Positions 17,781-25,080 of a DNA stretch of 27,853 nt are shown piece by piece; within the stretch, counting starts at the first letter, position 1; each line of letters begins with the position of its first letter. A program made the position numbers and the translations under genes. This DNA is from JBMYQA01 sp049600855 (GTDB lineage: Bacteria; Bacteroidota; Bacteroidia; Cytophagales; Flammeovirgaceae): positions 1-27,853 of the forward strand of contig JBMYQA010000048.1 in NCBI GenBank assembly GCA_049600855.1, given 5' to 3'. The notes beneath the pieces were generated by a model that had not been told where the DNA came from, did no database searches, and saw nothing but the letters and a program-made list of their open reading frames with translations.

Positions 17781-18802
17781 AACTTTAACTCAACACGATA
17801 CGTAGTTCCATCATCCGTAATCTCTAACTGATGCCGATTGGGATATAACAGGTTCAATCGTTGCCTGACATTTTTCAGTCCCAATTCGTTTGAGTTTTGG
17901 GCATTCGATTTCACGATGGAATTTTGACAAGTGAACTGAATCTGATTCGCGTCACAACGCAATGTGATGCGAATCGGCTGAGGTTTTTGTTGGCTAATGC
18001 CATACTTAAAGGCATTTTCAATGAAGGAAATGACCAATAATGGCGCAATTTCATGATTGGCGACATCTCCTTCAATAGTCATTTGGATGGGGTAGTCTGG
18101 TCCCAAACGAATTTGTTGTAAGGCAACGTAATCTTGTAAAAAGTCAACTTCTGTGGTCAACTTGACTCGATCTTTGGCTCCATGTTTTACTGGATACCGC
18201 ATAATTTCAGCAAGCTTGAGCATGGCATCTGTAGTTCTTGGCGCATCTTCTTCAATCGCTAATGCATATAACGTATTGAGCGTATTAAATAAAAAATGAG
18301 GGTTAATTTGCGCTGCCAGATACTTTAGCTCAGCTTCCTGTTGTTTCTCCAATGCTTCTTGCTTTTGAATAGATGTTTGCCGCATTACCCTAGACACTCC
18401 ATAGCTGGTACTAAAAGCGATGGTAAATAGGCAAATGAAAAAAAATTGGTCTACTGCATCTCTGTATTCGATGGGCAATTGATAGCCCAAGTTCACTATA
18501 GCCAGATAAGCCCAGTCATTGAGGTAGATGCATGCAATGAAACTCACGGTAATGCCAATAGCATACTTCCACCAAGCTGTGCGATTAAAATACTTGGGAA
18601 TCAGAAACACACTATTGACATAAAATAAGAGTAACATCAAGGGAATGTAGATGAACGCATCATCAAATTCTTTTTTACCTTCAATCACCAAAACGTGAAA
18701 GGATCGGTATAGCCCCGAAATATCGAACATCAGGTGCAACACAATGAGCCATAAGCCCATGTGAATGAACAAGCTATACTTTTCGGGGTCACTTTCTTTC
18801 AT
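17759..18802 (-). CDS. LytS/YpdA-type sensor histidine kinase
   Basis: This 347-residue protein has about four membrane segments (roughly 12-33, 50-69, 79-97 and 118-136) and a short coiled coil. The His_kinase (PF06580) core follows, with phospho-acceptor H169 in LAAQINPHFLFNTLNTLYAL, then an ATPase domain with FIENAFKYGIS (N-box) and LGLKNVRQRLNLLYP (G-box-like). This family normally signals to LytTR DNA-binding response regulators encoded next to the kinase. Here the downstream neighbour is the convergent VWA gene, 8 bp away, and the upstream one is a lipoprotein gene 43 bp away on the same strand. The partner must therefore lie elsewhere. Shared transcription with the lipoprotein gene is likely. 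The short N-terminal membrane part suggests sensing within or at the membrane. Confidence 0.92.
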   Translation of the reverse strand: MKESDPEKYSLFIHMGLWLIVLHLMFDISGLYRSFHVLVIEGKKEFDDAFIYIPLMLLLFYVNSVFLIPKYFNRTAWWKYAIGITVSFIACIYLNDWAYLAIVNLGYQLPIEYRDAVDQFFFICLFTIAFSTSYGVSRVMRQTSIQKQEALEKQQEAELKYLAAQINPHFLFNTLNTLYALAIEEDAPRTTDAMLKLAEIMRYPVKHGAKDRVKLTTEVDFLQDYVALQQIRLGPDYPIQMTIEGDVANHEIAPLLVISFIENAFKYGISQQKPQPIRITLRCDANQIQFTCQNSIVKSNAQNSNELGLKNVRQRLNLLYPNRHQLEITDDGTTYRVELKLAGNEGF

Positions 18803-18845
18803 AAATCAAGCGATTAGCTTTTTCTATCCTTCACAATGCCATTCA

Positions 18846-19469
18846 TCAAGGGTTCAATAATTTATATTGTGCAATCTCGGCATCCGTCATCCAATGTACA
18901 TCGGCTGCTGGTGCTGCATTGATGGTAAAATAGTAAAAATCTTCTGCTTCTTGCTGCGTAAATCCCATCTCTTTGTAGTAATTGATATAGGGCAGGTGAT
19001 TCGCATGTCCTACGGGAAAATCTGTGGCCTCATTCGAACCATCCGACCACGAATGCACACCAAGTAGACTCCCTGCATCTCTCGTTCGCGTGGTACCGGC
19101 TAAATAAAAATCTACTGCGCCAGAAGCAATCACTGCATCTGATGGCAAATGTATGGTCACATTTTGGGTTCGTACCTTTCTAGCAGCTTCCAAATTTGCG
19201 ACATCATTCATTGACCCTGGGCAATCTTTCATAATGATTTTATTGGTGTTTGGATGAGCGGCAATGTAATTATCCCAATGTTGTGGTGTATTGGAACCGA
19301 TAACGCCATTCATAACCACTGTGAACTCATCTTGTTGAGCAAAAATCCCGAAGCCTGCTGGAGCTGGATTAGGGGTGGCTGAATCGTCATCGCAACTGCT
19401 TAAAAAGAGGGAAGTGCTTAGGAAAACTGCTAGTAAAAAGTATTGCCTGATTTTCTGTAAATTTTTCAT
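18846..19469 (-). CDS. Lipoprotein, ClpP/crotonase-like fold (COG3904-like)
   Basis: This 207-residue protein has a textbook lipoprotein signal: a hydrophobic stretch ending FLSSC (C26), followed by DDD and a Pro/Ala linker. The mature part has a ClpP/crotonase-like order: a first strand FTVVMNGVIG, KIIMKDCPGS, a helix ANLEAARKVR, a strand VTIHLPSDAVIASGAVDFYLAG carrying the candidate nucleophile S116 in ASG, then LLGVHSW with candidate catalytic H139. YINYYKEMGF and FYYFTINAAP, and the terminal DVHWMTDAEIAQYKL, resemble the C-terminal part of periplasmic proteins of the COG3904 group. I infer a serine peptidase-like protein anchored in the envelope; enzymatic activity is not certain. It lies 43 bp upstream of the LytS-type kinase gene, probably in one transcript. 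Confidence 0.7.
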   Translation of the reverse strand: MKNLQKIRQYFLLAVFLSTSLFLSSCDDDSATPNPAPAGFGIFAQQDEFTVVMNGVIGSNTPQHWDNYIAAHPNTNKIIMKDCPGSMNDVANLEAARKVRTQNVTIHLPSDAVIASGAVDFYLAGTTRTRDAGSLLGVHSWSDGSNEATDFPVGHANHLPYINYYKEMGFTQQEAEDFYYFTINAAPAADVHWMTDAEIAQYKLLNP

Positions 19470-19477
19470 CTGATTAA

Positions 19478-19495
19478 AAGTTTGAATTGAAACTT
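19478..19495. other. Small inverted repeat just upstream of the lipoprotein start
   Basis: AAGTTT (19478-19483) and AAACTT (19490-19495) form a perfect 6-bp inverted repeat with a six-base centre, beginning 9 bp upstream of the start codon at 19469. If transcribed it would cover the ribosome-binding region. It may equally be chance in A/T-rich leader DNA. Confidence 0.2.
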
Positions 19496-19561
19496 GTATT
19501 CAATGATTCGTCTTGTATGTATACGGAGATTGAATAAGAACGTCCTGTCATCAGAACGGGT

Positions 19562-19612
19562 GTGTAGATGAGCTAGCGAGAAGTGTAGACTAAGGAAGAA
19601 GATGTGTAGATT
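19562..19612 (-). promoter_or_regulatory. Three 9-bp direct repeats at exact 21-bp period, LytTR-like sites
   Basis: GTGTAGATG (19562-19570), GTGTAGACT (19583-19591) and GTGTAGATT (19604-19612) share seven identical leading bases and are separated by exactly 12 bp twice. Two-helical-turn direct repeats of about 9 bp with 12-bp spacers are the known geometry of LytTR-family regulator sites such as those of AgrA. They end 93 bp upstream of the lipoprotein gene, which leads into the LytS-type kinase gene, so autoregulation by that kinase's partner is plausible. The rest of the 249-bp gap (19470-19718) shows nothing else clear. Confidence 0.5.
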
Positions 19613-19718
19613 AAAAAATGAGCAAACGGCTAGTGAAGCAGTTATTTTAGCATTAGCTGATTGGAATGAAATCAGAAATTATGGATGACTAATCAACTTA
19701 CCTATTATTTGTTCCTAA

Positions 19719-20489
19719 CTACTTTTCGGCCTCTTCTCGTGATTTGATTAATAAGGAAACCCCTAAGTGTTCTTGTCCCCCATTTTTAACCGTATGCCAG
19801 CCTTGTTTAGCGAGGTATTTTCTGAGGTATTTATTCAAAAAACCATGCGCCACCAGTACTACTTTGCCATCGCGCGCAGCCTGTGTAGCGAGGAAGTTGG
19901 CACCATTTCTCGCCCGCTTTTTGGCTGATTTAAAGTTTTCTATCCCTTTATCGTTCAAACCCAATACCCAAAGCAGTCGGGAATTGACCAACCAAAAGCC
20001 AAGCGGCATTTTCATGTTTGGGAAGGCAATGATTTTACGTTCAAACTCGGCAAATTGTGGGTCTTCTACATAGGTTATTTGATCTCCAAAGCTTAACTGT
20101 GCCGTATGGATTGCCCGATTCAAATTGCTTGTATAGATCGTATCTAACTCACCTTTGACAAGTCGAACAGGCTGGTGTGCTAATGGATAAACGCCTACCG
20201 AATCGTAATCCTTAATAAACTGTTGCGCTTCTTTTCGCTTAAACCAGCCCTTTCTGGATATTTTCGGTACCCCATGCCGAATGAGCATAATTTGCATGAG
20301 TTTTTGCGGTTCTTTTACCAAATTCATGCTGGCTTGTATAAATGGGGTTTGTCCCTTTTGCTGCGCTTCCAAGTGCTCATAAAAGCGCTCTATTTTTTCT
20401 AAATCTAACTGTTGAGCAGGTGACATCGAAAAGCTGAATAAGCAACTTATGACTAACAAAACAGTGCGAAGGATGGGATGAGAAAACAT
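19719..20489 (-). CDS. Exported histidine phosphatase superfamily protein
   Basis: This 256-residue protein has an N-terminal signal peptide (MFSHPILRTVLLVISCLFSF onward, ending SPAQQ near residue 27), so it should act outside the cytoplasm. The histidine phosphatase catalytic set is present: MLIRHGVP with the phosphorylated histidine H72 and R71, SNLNRAIHTA (R125), acidic FAEFER (E148/E150), and VLVAHGFLNKYL with the second histidine H215. The substrate is unknown. Family members include phosphoglycerate mutase-like and SixA-type phosphatases, but export argues against glycolysis. It is flanked by 249 and 513 bp of non-coding DNA and seems to be a single-gene unit. A long N-terminal helix (about 28-60) precedes the catalytic domain. 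Confidence 0.88.
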   Translation of the reverse strand: MFSHPILRTVLLVISCLFSFSMSPAQQLDLEKIERFYEHLEAQQKGQTPFIQASMNLVKEPQKLMQIMLIRHGVPKISRKGWFKRKEAQQFIKDYDSVGVYPLAHQPVRLVKGELDTIYTSNLNRAIHTAQLSFGDQITYVEDPQFAEFERKIIAFPNMKMPLGFWLVNSRLLWVLGLNDKGIENFKSAKKRARNGANFLATQAARDGKVVLVAHGFLNKYLRKYLAKQGWHTVKNGGQEHLGVSLLIKSREEAEK

Positions 20490-20612
20490 GGTACTAGCTT
20501 TTATTCAGACAAATAACTCACACAGCGAGGTATCGTGCAATAGTATACACAAGTTTATCCTAAGCATGTAATTAAAATCAGCCTTTCCTTACTCAGGATG
20601 TTGGATCCATTG

Positions 20613-20868
20613 ATTTCACTACCACACACAAACAAATATGCTAAAAGCTTGCAAAATATTTAGCGAGCGTAGGCCTGAAAATCTGCCGAGCGTGGGTAGG
20701 CAAGTGTGTAAGCAGGATCAGATTTTCTTGATTTTTTTCGTTCTTTTTTGATCAAGCAAAAAAGGACAACCCAGCCCACTGACGAATAAAAATATTCTAA
20801 CTTACTTATAATCAATCCTTTATTACTATAAGTGTTTTGAAAAATTTATTTGTGTACGGTAGTGAAAT
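20613..20868. mobile_element. MITE-like element with 25-bp imperfect terminal inverted repeats
   Basis: The left end, 20613-20637, begins ATTTCACTACC. The right end, 20844-20868, ends GGTAGTGAAAT. As inverted repeats they match at 22 of 25 positions. The 256-bp unit has no ORF. Inside are direct repeats CGAGCGT (20664, 20687) and GTAGGC (20669, 20696), the inverted pair GAAAATCTG (20677-20685) and CAGATTTTC (20719-20727), a hairpin at 20740-20767, and ACTTATA/TATAAGT (20804-20810, 20827-20833). No clear target-site duplication was seen. It is either a non-autonomous transposon relic or a structured intergenic repeat. Confidence 0.5.
20740..20767. repeat. Internal A/T-rich hairpin of the 20613-20868 element
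   Basis: GTTCTTTTTTG (20740-20750) pairs with CAAAAAAGGAC (20757-20767) around ATCAAG, with ten Watson-Crick pairs and one T-G wobble. Similar T-run/A-run hairpins recur between genes in several Bacteroidota genomes. It could act as a terminator in either direction. Confidence 0.5.
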
Positions 20869-21002
20869 TACGTCATATACATGGCACTTTTCACAAACGA
20901 TTTCCTTTTAAAAATTTCCCTCCTAACAATCTATTCCTCATCTTTGCTATACGAATAATTGTCAAGAAATGGCGCTGAGTCATTTTACAAAATTTTAGTG
21001 AG

Positions 21003-22331
21003 ATGAAAGTAATGAAATTCGGGGGCACCTCAGTAGGTTCTCCAGAGCGAATGCAGCATGTAAAGCAGCTCATTACCGATGGCGAACAAAATCTCGTAGT
21101 GCTATCGGCTGTGTCAGGCACCACCAATACGTTGGTGCAGATTGCCTATGCGTATCAAACCCAACAAGCAGATTTTGCCAAACGGTTGATTGATGAATTG
21201 TATGAAAAGTATCAACAGTTTATCACCGATTTGTTTACTGCTGAAACTGCCATCCAAAAAGCCAAACAACTCATTGAAGAGCGTTTTAATGAATTGAAGG
21301 AAGCGGCAACAACGGGGTATAGCTCTCGATTAGAAAAGATTATTCTAGCCCAAGGTGAACTCATTTCTACGCATTTCATGACTTACTACTTGGAGGAAAA
21401 TGAGGTAGATGTTGTCTTGCTGCCTGCATTAGATTTCATGCGTACGCTAAATGGAGAGCCTGATTTAGACTTTATTGAGAAAAGCTTGAAAGGGAAACTA
21501 GCGGCTTATACATCCAATAAATTATTTATTACCCAAGGTTACATTTGTCGCAATGAGCATGGTGAAGTGGACAATCTTCAACGAGGAGGAAGTGATTACA
21601 CTGCTTCGTTAGTTGGGGCTGCGCTGAATGTTTCTGAAATTCAGATTTGGACAGATATTGACGGTATGCACAACAATGATCCTCGCGTTGTGAAAGATAC
21701 TTTTCCAGTACATGAGTTGTCTTTTGATGAGGCGGCTGAGCTGGCTTACTTTGGTGCTAAAATTTTGCACCCAGCTAGCATCATACCTGCACAAAAGCAC
21801 AATATTCCTGTACGCTTGCTGAATACCATGAAGCCCGAGGCAAAAGGCACCGTGATTACTTCTAAGTTTTCAGGCTCTCGTATCAAAGCCATTGCCGCAA
21901 AAGATGGAATTATCGCTATTAAAATCCGTTCGAGTCGCATGTTAATGGCTTATGGTTTCTTGCGTAAGGTGTTTGAAGTATTTGAAAAATACAAAACGCC
22001 TATTGATATGATTACGACTTCTGAGGTAGCCGTTTCATTAACTATTGATCACCCGTATTACCTACAAGATATTCTTCGTGAGCTCAAAGAGTATGGCCAT
22101 GTAGAAGTCGATCGTAATCAGACAATTATCAGCATTGTTGGCTTGCTCGGAAGCGAAGAAAGTGGCATTGCTTCGCGCATTTTTAATGCCTTAGCTGATG
22201 TGCCTATACGTATGATTTCATCAGGAGGGAGTCGACATAATGTTTCGATTCTTGTAAAAGAAGAATTGAAGGAAAAGGCACTTCATGCCCTAAATGAAGG
22301 ACTTTTTGAAAAACATGTAGCAGTGGTTTAA
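21003..22331 (+). CDS. lysC: Aspartate kinase (monofunctional, ACT-domain)
   Basis: It phosphorylates L-aspartate to aspartyl phosphate, the committed step toward lysine, threonine, methionine and diaminopimelate. This 442-residue protein opens MKVMKFGGTSVGSPERM with the diagnostic KFGGTS (residues 5-10). It continues with the kinase-domain motifs ITQGYICRNEHGEVDNLQRG, GSDYTASLVGAAL, WTDIDGMHNNDPRVV and ELAYFGAKILHPASI. The C-terminal about 135 residues hold two ACT-type regulatory modules (around IIAIKIRSSRM and TIISIVGLLGSEESG). The protein ends there, so it is not fused to homoserine dehydrogenase. No other amino-acid biosynthesis gene is nearby. The gene is monocistronic, bounded by a strong hairpin at 22355-22388. 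Feedback specificity cannot be read from the sequence. Confidence 0.93.
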   Translation: MKVMKFGGTSVGSPERMQHVKQLITDGEQNLVVLSAVSGTTNTLVQIAYAYQTQQADFAKRLIDELYEKYQQFITDLFTAETAIQKAKQLIEERFNELKEAATTGYSSRLEKIILAQGELISTHFMTYYLEENEVDVVLLPALDFMRTLNGEPDLDFIEKSLKGKLAAYTSNKLFITQGYICRNEHGEVDNLQRGGSDYTASLVGAALNVSEIQIWTDIDGMHNNDPRVVKDTFPVHELSFDEAAELAYFGAKILHPASIIPAQKHNIPVRLLNTMKPEAKGTVITSKFSGSRIKAIAAKDGIIAIKIRSSRMLMAYGFLRKVFEVFEKYKTPIDMITTSEVAVSLTIDHPYYLQDILRELKEYGHVEVDRNQTIISIVGLLGSEESGIASRIFNALADVPIRMISSGGSRHNVSILVKEELKEKALHALNEGLFEKHVAVV

Positions 22332-22354
22332 ATCGGTCGATAAGCTATTACTAA

Positions 22355-22388
22355 GAATCGCCTGTTTGTCGAAGCAAACAGGCGATTC
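22355..22388. terminator. Strong bidirectional terminator between lysC and the M43 protease
   Basis: GAATCGCCTGTTTG (22355-22368) and CAAACAGGCGATTC (22375-22388) form a perfect 14-bp stem with a six-base TCGAAG loop. It sits 24 bp after the aspartate kinase stop and 47 bp after the stop of the convergent protease gene. T-runs on either side are modest, but stem strength and position support shared termination. Confidence 0.8.
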
Positions 22389-22434
22389 CGTTTATAGGTA
22401 TTAGAAAAGTGTTAGATGGATAGCGGAGCGAAGT

Positions 22435-25008
22435 TTACTCAACCAACAAACGCTTCACAGCCAATTGTCCATCCAAATTTAATTTGACGAAATAGATGCC
22501 TTTAGTTGGATTTTGCAGCTTAATCGTTTTTTGGGCAAAATAATCGGCTTGCTGCTCCCAAACTACCCGACCTGTGATATCTACCAGTTGGATAGTAGCG
22601 CGTTGGAAACTCAAGCTTTGCGATAAGTCCAATACGAACTCTCCACGATTGGGGTTAGGGAAAAGTTTGATTTGCTGACTGATGGCATTATCTTCTAATG
22701 CTGTAATTTCACTGAGTAATTGAGAGGTATTGTTACTGCCGCAGATAGAAGTTGCGGTAAGTGTGACCGTATAATCACCAAAATCAGCATATAAATGTGT
22801 TGGATGAATGCTCGTAGAGGTTTGACCATCATCAAAGTCCCATTGATAACTCGTTGCACCTGTTGACTCATTATTAAAGGTCACAATCAGTGTGGTTTCA
22901 TCAGCTTTGTAGCTAAAAGCTGCAGTGGGAGTTTCTGCAAAAGTTACTTCTTTTGTAGCCAAACCTCTATCCACACCTTTCGTGATAAATAATTGATAGT
23001 TGCCACTTTCAGAGATCTCTAAGCTCGCATTAGTACCGATCACCGTACTACTTCCAAGTTTTGTCCATTCATAGCTATCTGCATCTGTAATGCTGGAGGT
23101 TAAGGTGGTACTACTTTCATCACAGATCAGTTCATCTCCAGTAATGTTAAGTGTTAATGGTAGATCAGCAGCTTCAATAGAGACATTGTCGATAAATAGA
23201 TTATTGCCAAAATAGCCAATATTTGAGAAAATAACAGCAGCATTATTCCAACCCTCAGGAATTGCGACAAGTATGGTTTCAGTACGCCATTCATTGTCTG
23301 TTGCGGGGAAATAACTCGTTGCAGAAGGACTTGTAGTACTCAACTCATCGCCCCCTTTTTGCCAGAATAGGAAACTTTCGTTACAACCATCGTATAACCA
23401 AAGTCCCAGACTGTCATAATCGACTGCATTGCCATCTTGGTAATAAGCATATGCTACATCAAAACTAATTTGAAGATGGGTTACTCCATCCAAGCTAAAT
23501 ACTTGTGCTTGTAGATTTTGAGGATCTCCACTATAATCATTAGCGAAATTGTCTATGCCAATTGCATCTCCATTACTTGTGGCTGTGGAAACTGCTAACC
23601 AACTATTGCTTGGTTGTGCCCACTCAGTAGGAATGCCTGAACTAAAATCGGTAGCTAAGGGTAGGGTAGTGGTAGTGCCAGAGCCAATAGTGACATTAAA
23701 CGTAGCAGTGGTGGTTCCTAAGGAAGAAGTCATACTTAGTGTAACCTCATGTGTGCCAGGAGGAAAGTCAACGGATACCATTTGGTCGGTAGATGAGCTA
23801 ATCGAACCATTCTCGAATGTCCAAGAAATTCCGCTAGCCGTTTCCGTTGAAAGCGCAACATAAGCATCACTTTTGAATGTTATTCCACAAGCGGTTGTTG
23901 TAAAGCTGTAAACGGGCGCATTAAAAGGTTCAGTTGGGATATCTGATACACCAACAGGAGAAGTCGTTAATGCTAACCTTCTCGTATCATTTTCCATAAC
24001 TGTGCGCATCCGTTCGACTTGTCCTTGAGAGAACATCGTCAAACAACGGTCATCAGAATAATCCATAAAGTTTTCCCACATATCTAGTGAACCACAAGTA
24101 TTTGATGTATCTGGTGCACAACTAGGGATTCCACTTCCATTAGCGTAATTAGTTCCTTGAGCTGGTGTGTCATCTACAAAATCATCTATTCCGCATCCTC
24201 CATCACCCCAAATATGTCTTAGACCCAACCAGTGCCCCACTTCATGAGTAGTTGTACGGCCTAAATCATATTGAGAACTTCCGTAATTTCCATCAGGATA
24301 TTTGTCTCTTGAGCCAAAGAAGCGATAGCCCATTACTACTCCATCGGTTTCATCCGCATTAGAATAGCCAGGGAAATTTAAGCCATTAACAACCTGCTGT
24401 GGAAATTGAGCGTAACCCAACAACTGCCCTTCCGTGAAGTTTACCGTCCACATATTTGCATATTTAGAAGGGTCCCAAGAAGTTTGAGGTTTGAGTACCG
24501 TTTCTGCATCGCCGCTACCACCACCAAATGCCCAAGAGTTTTTTCCTCCATTGTACCGATGGATACCCGGCTCAGGTAGTAGGTTTCCATCAGGGTCTTC
24601 AGTGGCAAGTACAAACTCAATTTCAGCATCACCAGCCACATCTCTAAACATGGCTCTTGTGCTATTAAAATCAGCGTTTAGTTTACGAAAGTCTTCATTA
24701 AGTACTTCAATTTGGGAATAGACTTGTTCTGCTGCAATATTCGGGCCTTCACCAATAGCCTCACCGTTGTGAATGACATGGACAATGGTAGGGATTTTAT
24801 AAATGGTGCCTGTAGTTCGTTGATTTAGACCTTTTGCTCGTCTTTCAGCAATTTTTTCTTGGAGCACTTTTTCAAAAGCCGCAAAACGTCTTTTTCCCTC
24901 ATGGGTGTGCCAACCGTTTGCCTCCAAGAAACTACAACGGTGATAGTCTTGGCCTAATGCGATGCTTGTTGTAAAGCATAAAGCTATAAAAAGTAGTTTA
25001 ATGCGCAT
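22435..25008 (-). CDS. Secreted M43-family metalloprotease with PKD modules and T9SS sorting tail
   Basis: This 857-residue protein starts with a signal peptide (MRIKLLFIALCFTTSIALGQ). The pro/catalytic region includes TIVHVIHNGEAIGEG and the zinc site THEVGHWLGLRHIWG (H255, E256, H259, H265), a HExxHxxGxxH metzincin motif, with the Met-turn NFMDYSDD (M315) and nearby paired cysteines. This fits peptidase family M43 (cytophagalysin/pappalysin). It is followed by a PKD-like module (about 370-440), a jelly-roll/MAM-like module (about 450-610), a second PKD domain (about 700-770; YQWDFDDGQTS) and a C-terminal type A sorting domain (about 781-857; LFPNPNRGEF, GIYFVKL, KRLLVE). Export by the type IX system is inferred from the tail. 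It lies 72 bp downstream of the CHAT gene on the same strand. Confidence 0.93.
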   Translation of the reverse strand: MRIKLLFIALCFTTSIALGQDYHRCSFLEANGWHTHEGKRRFAAFEKVLQEKIAERRAKGLNQRTTGTIYKIPTIVHVIHNGEAIGEGPNIAAEQVYSQIEVLNEDFRKLNADFNSTRAMFRDVAGDAEIEFVLATEDPDGNLLPEPGIHRYNGGKNSWAFGGGSGDAETVLKPQTSWDPSKYANMWTVNFTEGQLLGYAQFPQQVVNGLNFPGYSNADETDGVVMGYRFFGSRDKYPDGNYGSSQYDLGRTTTHEVGHWLGLRHIWGDGGCGIDDFVDDTPAQGTNYANGSGIPSCAPDTSNTCGSLDMWENFMDYSDDRCLTMFSQGQVERMRTVMENDTRRLALTTSPVGVSDIPTEPFNAPVYSFTTTACGITFKSDAYVALSTETASGISWTFENGSISSSTDQMVSVDFPPGTHEVTLSMTSSLGTTTATFNVTIGSGTTTTLPLATDFSSGIPTEWAQPSNSWLAVSTATSNGDAIGIDNFANDYSGDPQNLQAQVFSLDGVTHLQISFDVAYAYYQDGNAVDYDSLGLWLYDGCNESFLFWQKGGDELSTTSPSATSYFPATDNEWRTETILVAIPEGWNNAAVIFSNIGYFGNNLFIDNVSIEAADLPLTLNITGDELICDESSTTLTSSITDADSYEWTKLGSSTVIGTNASLEISESGNYQLFITKGVDRGLATKEVTFAETPTAAFSYKADETTLIVTFNNESTGATSYQWDFDDGQTSTSIHPTHLYADFGDYTVTLTATSICGSNNTSQLLSEITALEDNAISQQIKLFPNPNRGEFVLDLSQSLSFQRATIQLVDITGRVVWEQQADYFAQKTIKLQNPTKGIYFVKLNLDGQLAVKRLLVE

Positions 25009-25080
25009 AAAAGTGGGGTAGAATGAATGATGTTTATTAATTAATAAGGCAACTATATATAATACAGATTTGAGTAATGA

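Larger units (their letters stand above)
20490..21002. other. Long divergent intergenic region (513 bp)
   Basis: This lies between the divergently transcribed phosphatase gene (minus) and aspartate kinase gene (plus). About half of it is the repeat element at 20613-20868. The left part (20490-20612) is presumably the phosphatase promoter and the right part (20869-21002) the aspartate kinase promoter. CATCTTTG at 20939-20946 is one base off the -7 consensus but lacks a spaced TTG. No coding or RNA gene was recognised. Confidence 0.6.

Noticed and set aside
19562..19612. The three repeats as a CRISPR array or plasmid-type iterons
   Set aside because: The units are only 9 bp with 12-bp spacers, too short for CRISPR. 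Three copies without a replication gene do not support an origin.
19719..20489. The histidine phosphatase as a glycolytic phosphoglycerate mutase
   Set aside because: It has a signal peptide and an extra N-terminal helix, which argue for an extracytoplasmic phosphatase of unknown substrate.
20600..20885. Target-site duplication around the MITE-like element
   Set aside because: Flanks just outside the inverted ends (GGATCCATTG and TACGTCATAT) share no convincing direct repeat, so insertion is not proven.
20891..21127. A 78-codon minus-strand ORF over the start of lysC
   Set aside because: Most of it is antisense to the conserved KFGGTS-containing N-terminus of aspartate kinase. Its composition is cysteine- and serine-rich nonsense.
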